Source of the DNA: Nereocystis luetkeana
Lineage: Eukaryota > Sar > Phaeophyceae > Laminariales > Laminariaceae
DNA length: 64,000 bases
Reading direction: 5' to 3'
NCBI GenBank assembly: GCA_031213475.1
Contig: JARUPZ010000024.1
Span: 5,189,437-5,253,436 of the forward strand
Shown: one piece after another, positions 56,258 through 64,000 of the stretch
Position numbering within the stretch: the first letter of the stretch is position 1
Layout: each line of letters starts with the position of its first letter
The notes under the pieces: generated by a model
Database searches by the model: none
Told to the model about the DNA's origin: nothing
Seen by the model: only the letters and a program-made list of their open reading frames with translations
Translations under genes and position numbers: made by a program

Positions 56258-56598
56258 TTTTTTTTTTTTTTCTCTCGTCCCATTCATGATCTTCGCGCAT
56301 CTTCTTCTCTCTCTCCTTCCCACTCGTAACTCAGATCCGGGGTCACATAGCAGGCTCTTCTCCCCCCTTCCCGCTACGGTACGTGCCTTCATTTTTATCG
56401 CGAGAAAATTTCAGCCTTTTCTTCCCTCGTCGACTCGCATCGAACTGTGCCTATTCACGCTGCAAGGCGCTCTTAACAATTGAATCCTTTCTTATTTTAT
56501 TTTTGCAAATAAAGTCAAAGTCCGACCCACCTGGGGCTCGAACCCAGGACTCAAACAAGTAGAATTCGAGGTTAACCACTTGAACCACCGGGGCGACC
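56258..56598 (-). mobile_element. SINE-1, full length
   Basis: Poly-A is T14 on the plus strand; tRNA-like head ends at GGGGCGACC. B box GGGTTCGAGCCC intact. Confidence 0.88.
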
Positions 56599-56669
56599 GG
56601 CTTATATATACAGTACATAAACGCCTGGGGCAGATCACTGATTCCCACGAAATGATACAGGTATTTTCA

Positions 56670-57060
56670 TTGCAGATGATCTAAATGATGTGTATGATCT
56701 GTGTGATCTGTGTGATCTAGCTCATGCTTGCCGGGTGAGGGCCGTATAGCCTGCACGGTTTACTACGCACGTAGCTCATGTTCCCTGGGCGATATCTGCA
56801 CCACTCAGGACCTGCTCAGCACATGTTTCCAGGGTGATACAGATCTTTCATTGCAGACGATCTGAATGATCTAAATGATCTGTATAATCTGAATGATATC
56901 TATATGATCTACCTCGTGTTGCCGGGTGGGGGCCGTATAGCCTGCATGGTCTAGAGCATCTTTCCTGGGTGATATCTGTACTTGATATAATACAGATCCT
57001 GCCTAACATCTACATGCCATGGCGGCAGTTTACAACACAGATGATCTACTGTACAATAGA
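56670..57060. repeat. TGATCT-rich array within a larger duplication
   Basis: Runs of GATGATCTGAATGATCTAAATG. The unit CCGGGTG-GGGCCGTATAGCC with TTCATTGCAGA-GATCT occurs twice, about 190 bp apart. Confidence 0.72.
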
Positions 57061-57097
57061 TCATGAGCTGTATGGTGTGCGATATACATATACAGCA

Positions 57098-57300
57098 GTG
57101 CCGGCCCCTCTCTAGTGCCTGTTTAACATGCGCCAGCCAACAACACCGGCACTATATACAGCGGCAACCAACCGGCACTAATTACTCCGCACACTGCCAC
57201 AATGGTTGATAATCCCATTTGCGCCACGCGATTCCGCAGGCACGATATGTAGCGGCCGACCGGCACCATAATACTCAACCGGCACTATAGGGGGGCCGCT
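57098..57300 (+). repeat. 180-bp GCCGGCACTA repeat, copy 3
   Basis: CAACACCGGCACTATATAC and GCAACCAACCGGCACTAATT as at 27.2 kb, ending CAACCGGCACTATAGG. Confidence 0.72.
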
Positions 57301-57493
57301 ACTGCTGACTGCTGTAGCCTACTTACTTGCGGAGATGATCTCCACACGCCTCCATCCCTTGTAAACCGAGAGAAGACAAGAGAGCGAGAACCCAATAACT
57401 AGTCGGGCCACTGTCTCCAGTATTGTCAGGTCTTCGTCCCGCCCCAACACACGAAAAAATAAATAATGGGTCGATCATTTGGGTCATCAACAC

Positions 57494-57608
57494 TATCATG
57501 GGGGGCCATGGTAAATAGGACCGAATATTGTTATTAATAGTGAAACTAGGTAAATACAAAGGTTTTCGTGTATACCATAGGTCTTACTAACTATGGTCCC
57601 CCGTAATA
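57494..57608 (-). mobile_element. MITE-1, array unit 1, with a TA-TTAA-TA micro-insertion
   Basis: TTGTTATTAATAGTGAAAC instead of TTGTTAGTAAAAA; left end TCATGGGGGGCC. Confidence 0.86.
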
Positions 57609-57649
57609 CGACCATAGGTAGGATGGAGCTTCGTACGGTATACCTACAG

Positions 57650-57772
57650 TATTACGGGGGACCATACCAGGTAGTAAATAGGACCAAATATTGTTCGTAA
57701 AAAAAGGTAAATACAAAGGTTTTTGTGTATACCATACCAGGTATGTCTTACTATCTATGGTCCCCCGTAATA
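57650..57772 (-). mobile_element. MITE-1, array unit 2, with two TA-CCAGG-TA micro-insertions
   Basis: Insertions at 57665-57673 and 57735-57743. Otherwise it matches unit 3 almost base for base. Confidence 0.9.
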
Positions 57773-57813
57773 CGACCATAGGTAGCATGGAGCTCCGTAC
57801 GGTATACCTACAG

Positions 57814-57922
57814 TATTACGGGGGACCATAGTAAATAGGACCAAATATTGTTCGTAAAAAAAGGTAAATACAAAGGTTTTTGTGTATACCATATGTCTTA
57901 CTAACTATGGTCCCCCGTAATA
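57814..57922 (-). mobile_element. MITE-1, array unit 3
   Basis: Uninterrupted sibling of unit 2. The 40-bp flank GACCATAGGTAG-ATGGAGCT and CGTACG-TATACCTA is shared by units 1 to 4, so whole segments were duplicated in tandem. Confidence 0.9.
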
Positions 57923-57963
57923 CGACCATAGGTAGGATGGAGCTTCGTACGATATACCTAGAG

Positions 57964-58072
57964 TACTACGGGGGACCATAGTAAATAGGACCAAATATTG
58001 TTCGTAAAAATAGGTAAATATATTGTTTTTTGTGTGTACCGTCGGTCCTATTTATTATGGCCCCCCGTAATA
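57964..58072 (-). mobile_element. MITE-1, array unit 4
   Basis: Left end CTACGGGGGACC; interior diverges toward TATTGTTTTTTGTGTG. Confidence 0.88.
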
Positions 58073-59002
58073 GCACAGTAGTACCAGCAGTGTGCGTATA
58101 TTGTTGAAGTGGTGCGTATGATACAAAATCATTCCGGCAACCAACCGAAACACGAACCAAGAAAAACACAAGAAAAAAAAACACACACACACACACCGTG
58201 CAAAAAACTACGAGTCTAGAAAACTGAAAAATAAAACGTAAAACACGAAAATAAAAAATACTAATGTACGTCCGGACCGTTTATACCACCCTTTACGTCC
58301 GGGAATAAAAAACAATGTTCCGTTATTTGGTTCAGTACCCGAATAATCCTTAATTTTTCGGGCAAAGTACATACACAATCGAGTATTATTAATAATCGTA
58401 CCATCAGTACCCAAAGATGACACGTAGCGATATAATTGACACATAAACAGAAATGCTACCCGCACGGCATCATGCAACCCCTGCCGAGGTTGCCAGGAGA
58501 CGGTCAGTCAAGGGAAAACGTGCGTCGGTCAAGGGTGTAATCCGAGTGTTCTACACTAAAACCTAATAGTTTGGCGTCCGTCAAGGTAAAATCCCGTCAA
58601 GGGGTTAAAAAGTCTTGACATCGTTGACCCCTACAGTAGTACAGTAGTACGCGCGATCGCAGTACATATCACTACAGCAGTATAAATAGTACGTACAGTA
58701 TCAAAGACGAGTTTCGACACAATCCTCCATCTCGCAACCATTTTTTTCCCCATCAGTATATAGTGAATACGATGTATTTACACTAAAATGAAACACACCT
58801 CCCGGCATAGCCTTTATTTTTACCAATCCGCCAAAAGATTTAAATAAAAAAACAAAAAAAAACTGGCAAAAAAGCGTTCACACAAAAAAATGCATACGAA
58901 AGTCACACCAACATCAATATGTTCGTGTCAATAGTAAAAAAAGGTGCCCAAACAGAATCAGCAAAAAAAACGACGAAAAAAAAAAAAAACTCAAGCACGT
59001 AC

Positions 59003-59137
59003 CTGAACCAGCACAGCGGTGGGATCCGGGTCGGAGCTGTAGAGCTCCACTCGGTTTTCCCCTACGCGGCAGGCGTGTCCGATGTCCTGAGGGGAGCAGT
59101 CCCCCTTCAGTTTTCGCGTCGTGCCCTGGAAGAACAC
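59003..59137 (-). CDS. SUMO E3 ligase (PIAS/SIZ-like), PINIT exon
   Basis: 45 codons, phase 0 on both sides: acceptor ATATATTTTGCAG, donor GTTCAG before GTACGTG. Encodes VFFQGTTRKLKGDCSPQDIG and then ACRVGENRVELYSSDPDP and TAVLVQ. The pattern P-DI---C--G-NR-E--SSD----VLVQ is that of the second half of a PINIT domain, which in PIAS/SIZ proteins helps select substrate and place the ligase. The first half of PINIT and the N-terminal SAP domain should lie upstream (higher coordinates) and were not found in this window. Confidence 0.78.
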
Positions 59138-59278
59138 CTGCAAAATATATTGGGTCGTATTTTGGAATATAGCTTGGGGTTGGGGTATAGTTTCAAGGTT
59201 CTCGGTTGTACTTTTCGAGGCTGGGTTACATTTTTGTGGGGTTTCTGAAGAATTTCGGGTTGGGTTGTACCAGGTATA

Positions 59279-60410
59279 GAACTGCATACTTAGATCACAA
59301 CCCCTGAGCGTGCTCGGTTGGTGAATCCCTGGCCTCTCAGAGCTCCCAATTCCAAACCGCCTCCTTTCATTACTTGCCGGACCTTTCCAGCAGTTCTTTG
59401 TTTTCTCGGCCCTTTCTTCCTTTTTTCTTCTTTCGTTTCGTGTGCGTGCGTGTTCTCCGAGCACGGCATCGCGGGAGGACCCGGCACCGTAGCGGGTGCC
59501 AGCGGGTGCTGGCGGGTAGAGGGGGGGTTGCGAGGAGCGCGGTCGCCGCTTCCGTGCCTAGGCGTCGCGTGTGCCTCGAGACACGAGGGATGCATGAACG
59601 GGCTTTGTCTGGCTTCGATTTATGATTGTTGATAGAGCATGTACGAGTTATGAAGGTCGTTCGGGAGGGCAAGATAATATTCAAGCGGTGCTTATTTTTG
59701 CGACCACGCTAAAGTTGAAAGAGGGAGGTGTGCAGTTTGAGCACCAACGTTATCGAGCTGGCGAACGACGGCCACGGTGAGCACCGGGCTTCACGCGAGG
59801 CGGGCGACGGGGCTGATTGTGGCAGAGAGTGATAAAAGCTTTGCCCGGACCGAATCGGTAGCGAGGTGGTCGCGAGAGGGGCGGGCGGCATACGAGGCTG
59901 AGAGAGGAGCTCTTCTGTGCGATTTGTTTCTTTTATTCTTTTCGACCGGGCTGCGGGTGTAAGGTGTTCCAATCAGGCAGAAAAATATTACACGAGAGGG
60001 GACGGGGATTTTTTTCCTTTCCGAGTTATCGGTTTCTTTTTCATTGTTTTTGCTGCTGTACCGTGCTGTGCTTTCGCTTTCTTCGTACATACAGTACAGA
60101 CATAGAGCATATCGAAAGAAGAAAATAAGTACAGACAGTAGTACCCTATCTGAGATATGTACGTACGTACGACATCCGCAACGCGAAGCGTATATGTGGC
60201 ATCCGAGCTGACGTCGGAGCTGTTTTTTCCTGAAGCATGGCGGCGGGACTCTTGGCATCATCAAGTCGCCGGTTTGCAATTACGATCTTTGAAAAAACTA
60301 AACTCAATCGTGGACCTCTGTTCGCTTCGCATAATTTGATGTACTTCTTTCCTTCCTGAGCGAGCGTAGCGGGCGGCGTAGGCCGCCCGCGGAGCGAAGC
60401 GCCTTGTATA
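59279..60410 (+). repeat. 1.1-kb dispersed repeat, copy 3 (with hairpin end)
   Basis: Begins CTGCATACTTAGATCACAAC 140 bp upstream (in the gene's sense) of the PINIT exon; ends GGGCGGCGTAGGCCGCCC, GCGGAGCGAAGCGCC. Confidence 0.75.
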
Positions 60411-60691
60411 TATTATGGAGTTGCGCCGAGATCGTGGACCAGAACGTCCCATGGCAACCAACGCATACCAACGCATCGACAAATATCAAGTCGAGCCGCA
60501 AGCGTTACATGTTGAGTTGCGCCGCAGTGGCGAGAAGACGTCGGATTTATCTTTCGTATCGAAAGTTTTGATATATCGCAATATCGGACTTTCGATATAC
60601 CTGGCACTTGGTATCGTTTATCGTTTATCACATATCAAAGCGTGTTTAGTCCACTACACCTCCTTTTCTTGGCGATACTGAACGAAAGCTT

Positions 60692-60807
60692 CTATGGGGG
60701 GGGGGGGGGGGCATAGTTAACAGGACCAAATATTGTTAGTAAAAATTGTTAAACATATAGGTTTTTATGTATACCATAGGTCCTGTTAACTATGGTTCCC
60801 CGTAACA
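60692..60807 (-). mobile_element. MITE-1 with expanded G run
   Basis: The left end has become a long G run followed by CATAGTTAACAGG; right end GGTTCCCCGTAACA. Confidence 0.78.
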
Positions 60808-60919
60808 TGTATAATACGTACACATGCACCAGGTATGAAATATCGGAAGCGTGTCGACCACCTACTTTTTTTTGTTGATCGGTATCGTTGTGGTCGTTCT
60901 CACATAGAGCTGGAACCCT

Positions 60920-61028
60920 GTAACGGGGGACCATAGTTAATAGGACCAAATATTGTTAGTAAAAATGGTCAAATATATAGTTTTTTATGTATACCGTAGG
61001 CCCTATTAACTATGGTCCCCCCGTAATA
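60920..61028 (-). mobile_element. MITE-1
   Basis: Left end TAACGGGGGACC, right end GGTCCCCCCGTAA with TA. Confidence 0.86.
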
Positions 61029-61135
61029 GGAAGATCCGAAAAACCATCTAAAAAAAAAAAACGAAATTCGGCTGCCTAAAAAATACACGAGACGGAGAAA
61101 GCGCACACCAAGATAATGTGCAAACTGAACTGAAC

Positions 61136-61244
61136 TATTACGGGGGGCCATAGTTAACAGGGCCTATGGTAGACATAAAAACCTATATGTTTAACCATTT
61201 TCACTAACAATATTTGGTCCTGTTAACTTTGGCCCCCCGTAATA
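61136..61244 (+). mobile_element. MITE-1, intact
   Basis: GGGGCC end variant; AACAGGGCC interior. Confidence 0.88.
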
Positions 61245-61364
61245 ACGGGGCCACGGGTATTATCCTCTTAAATGCCACATAAGAGTTCCCCCGTTCCCAC
61301 CACCAACCGAGTTGTGGCTGCTGACTGCAGCGGCTGTTGTCTGGAGTGCTGTCTGCACCGTACG

Positions 61365-61800
61365 ACATCGTATCGTTGTGTAGTGTTTATCGGTATCGTA
61401 TCGTTGTATAGTGTTTTTCCAGATCGGTACCGTATCGTTGTGTAGTGTTTTCGTTTTTATCGGTATCGTATCGTTGGATAGTGTTTTTCCTGATCGGTAT
61501 CGTATCGTTGTGTAGTGTTTTTCGTTTTCATCGGTATCGCATCGTTGGATAGTGTTTTTCCTGATCGGTATCGTATCGTCGTATAGTGTTTTTCGTTTTT
61601 ATCGGTATCGTATCGTCTAGTTTTCTCGTTTAATCGGCGTCGTATATCCTATCGATTAGTTTTCTTGTTGATCGGCATCGCATCGTTTACCTTTTCTTGC
61701 TGATCGGTGTAGTGTCGCGTATAGATTTTAACCGGTCGGCATCGTATCGCTTAGTTTTTCAGATGATCGGTATCGTATCGGTATCGTATCGACTATCAAT
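61365..61800. repeat. ATCGGTATCGTATCGT minisatellite
   Basis: Units of 30-40 bp: ATCGGTATCGTATCGTTG, then TGTAGTGTTTTTC, repeated about ten times with increasing decay to the right. Confidence 0.88.
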
Positions 61801-62012
61801 AGTTGTTTCTTTTGTTGATCGGTCTCGTATCCAGAACGATTCTCGTTCGATAACACATGCCAGGTACCAGGTGAGAACTTTACATCAACAGCCGCGCAAC
61901 TTATCAGGGGCGAGCACGGGCACTCAGGACAAGACGAAATATACATGAATGAACAACGTTTATACTCTTCTTGAAATCACTTGATTATAACACAAGCACC
62001 TGCCTCACTCAC

Positions 62013-62109
62013 GCGCAGCGAGTCTACCACGATTTTTTGTCGCTTCTACGATCTTTGCTTTCTTAGGGTTCTTTAACTTTCTTTGGCGTGCTTGCTTCTC
62101 GTGCCACAC
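62013..62109 (-). CDS. candidate exon, basic peptide
   Basis: Lies between a T-rich tract ending CGGGGGAAAAG and a strong GTGAGT donor. 97 bp, phase 0 in, phase 1 out. Encodes VWHEKQARQRKLKNPKKAK and IVEATKNRGRLAA. It could be an upstream exon of the SUMO ligase gene or of a neighbour; no domain is recognised and its exit phase does not fit the PINIT exon directly. Confidence 0.3.
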
Positions 62110-62171
62110 CTTTTCCCCCGGAACAATAGAAGAAAAAAAAAAACTAGGAAAAAAAGAAAAAGTCGATTTTG

Positions 62172-63048
62172 TTTTTTCAGCGGTTTGGCAGAGGCTCTCT
62201 TTCGTTCTTTTTCACCGGCTTGTTGAAATTTCTTTTGCACGTTCAGTTATTATTTTTTTTTTTTCTTCTTTCGTTTCGTGTGCGTGTGTGTAGTCGGAGC
62301 ACGGCGACGCGGGCGAGCCCGGCGCCGTCCGCGGGTCTCGGCGGATCCTGGCGGGTAGAGGGGGGGGTTGCAAGGAGTGTGGCCGCGGTTTTCGTGGCTA
62401 AGCGTCGTGTGTGCCTCGAGACACAAGGGAAGCATGAATGGGCTCTGTCTGGCCTCCATCTGGAAAATTAGACTGAGCATGCACGAGTCCGTAAGGGTCG
62501 TTCGGGATTGCAAGCTAAGATTCAACCGGTGCTTATTTTTGCGAGACAAGCGGCATTCTACACAGAGACGTACGCCGTGTGACCACCGACATCGCCGAGC
62601 GGGCTGGCCAACGAGGTTCACGGTGAGCACCGGGCATCACGCGGGGCGGGCGACGGGGATCACTGTGGCAGAGAGGGAGGAAAGGTTTACCCGGACCGCA
62701 TTGGTGGCGAGGTGGTCGCGAGAGGGGCGGGCGGCGTACGCGGCTGAGAGAGAAGCTCTGCGGTTCATTTTTTTTCTTCTTTGACTGGTGCAAGGTGTTC
62801 CAGGGGCAGACAAGTATTACATGAGAGGGGACGGGATTTCCTCTTCTTTCCGAATTTTTCGGTTTCATTTTCATTGTTTTTGCGGTGCTGTTGCTATGCC
62901 GTGCTGTGCTTTCTCCTTTGTGCATACCAGGTACATAAAGCATACCAAAAAAAGAAAAATCAGTACCTCCCTACCTAGGGTATGTACGTACGTACGGCAT
63001 GTGACTCTTCGCAGTATCAAGTCGCCAATTTGCAACTACAATCGTAAA

Positions 63049-63079
<31 letters not shown>

Positions 63080-63179
63080 CATCGACCTTCTGTCCGCTTC
63101 GCGTAATTCGATGGACAATTCCTTCGTGAGCGAGCGCAGCGGGCGGCGTAGGCCGCCCGCGATGCGAAGCGCCTTGTAT
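62172..63179 (+). repeat. 1.1-kb dispersed repeat, copy 4 (diverged)
   Basis: Starts abruptly near the TTCTTCTTTCGTTTCGTGTG block, about 80 percent identical by eye. It keeps the GGGCGGCGTAGGCCGCCC hairpin and GCGAAGCGCCTTGTAT end. Confidence 0.7.
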
Positions 63180-64000
63180 GGTATATACATACATCAACGC
63201 ATCAACGCGTAACCGATACATTTAAAGGCTTATGTCGTTGTGTCGCAATCGTAGGGAGGGCGTTGCTGGGCGTCAACACATCAAGGTCAACACCCGCTAC
63301 ACTTTAGGGTTGCACCGCAATCGTCAAACTACGTTACTACTCTATATCAACACGCCAACGTCAACCCATGATCAATGAAGCAATCGTTACATTCCAAGGT
63401 TGCGCCGCAATCTTGAGAACGCGTTACTCAACATCAACACATCATCAACGTCGACCGAAAAACACACACACACAAACACACAAACAAGCAGGCACAGAAA
63501 GACACACCATCCAAGAAACGCCATCCCGCCCTCAGTTAAACCCCTCCTCTCCTCGTACTCCCCTTCCCTTCCATTCTCCCCTCCCCCCTCCCTCTCAAAA
63601 ACGACCGCCATCCTCGGAGGACAGATAGGAGCCACAAAAGGCAACACAGGAAGGGGACGTAGCATTACGTTCATAAGCGTCATGTAAAATGGGCGTCAGT
63701 CTGCTGGGGGGGGTGGAGCAGGCAGAAGCGGTTGCTTGGTCTCGATTCGGATGCGCGGCTGATGGTTCCAAAGACTCGAGGCAAGCACCGAACGAGTACG
63801 CCTCCAGCAAAAACAACAGAACACAAGAGAGGGGGAAAACCCATTAAAAAAAAACTCATAAAAAAAAAACCCATGAAAACTCCGTACTACGTACAAAAAA
63901 AAAAAAAAACGAGCACAATATAGATACTGCGCAATCAAGCCCCAGAAAAGAGTTACAAAAAAAAAAAACACACACACACACACGGCCCCAGGAGCCAACG
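63180..64000. other. no gene recognised
   Basis: Repeated CATCAACG/ATCAACAC words (63190-63450), a CACACA run, pyrimidine-rich and A-rich tracts. A minus-strand frame around 63600-63683 is protein-like but too short to identify. Confidence 0.5.

Larger units (their letters stand above)
52419..59002 (-). other. intron(s) of the SUMO ligase gene (6.6 kb)
   Basis: About 20-25 residues expected between the PINIT exon and the link exon were not found, so at least one small exon may hide here. Contents: the 1.1-kb repeat copy 2, SINE-1, family B, MITE-1 and MITE-2 copies, and a TGATCT array. A minus-strand frame at 55380-55834 is protein-like but unrecognised. Confidence 0.5.

Noticed and set aside
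57484..58072. CRISPR-like array
   Set aside because: The regular repeats are MITE-1 units with their flanks, far longer than CRISPR repeats, in nuclear DNA with no cas genes.

Overview
Eukaryotic nuclear DNA. There are no operons or ribosome binding sites; the genes I can support are cut into GT-AG exons by very long introns, and most of the window is transposon debris. The third-position G/C bias of the exons, the long Gly/Ser/Ala/Gln runs in the proteins and the repeat-filled introns fit a multicellular stramenopile alga such as a brown alga. That assignment is inference; nothing here proves the species.

Layout. (1) Minus strand, 2415-3080: one Gln-rich exon of an unrecognised gene that continues off the left edge. 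(2) Plus strand, about 3.5-37.8 kb: a five-exon gene for a small multi-pass membrane protein. Its exons are 86-225 bp and its introns 10.4, 18.8, 2.2 and 1.7 kb. Intron phases 0/0/2/0 match across all junctions, and a broken tandem copy of exon 2 lies just upstream of the real one. (3) Minus strand, 42.9-59.1 kb and probably beyond: the 3' part of a PIAS/SIZ-type SUMO E3 ligase (PINIT, SP-RING, acidic SUMO-interacting motif, then about 750 residues of low-complexity tail). Genes 2 and 3 converge on a 4-5 kb spacer holding a minisatellite. (4) Minus strand, 20.8-24.7 kb: a decayed retroelement with reverse transcriptase and RNase H, inside intron 2 of gene 2.

Repeats. About 35 copies of a roughly 108-bp MITE (MITE-1: TA target duplication, ends TTACGGGGG/CCCCCGTAA) and about 21 copies of a roughly 95-bp nearly palindromic MITE (MITE-2: TTAA target, ends CCC/GGG, piggyBac-like). 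There are two tRNA-derived SINE families with related bodies, a 1.1-kb dispersed repeat with a terminal hairpin in four copies, and two repeat families (A and B) that both end ATGAGTAC followed by a poly-C run. Several degenerate minisatellites and long homopolymers complete the picture.

The most unusual signal is a set of tiny TA-flanked, mostly palindromic insertions (TA-CCAGG-TA, TA-TTAA-TA, TA-CTTCGAAG-TA and others). They interrupt repeat copies whose siblings lack them. They look like excision scars of TA-targeting transposons. The TTAA scar is what MITE-1 itself would leave; the CCAGG scar points to a very active family not seen intact here.
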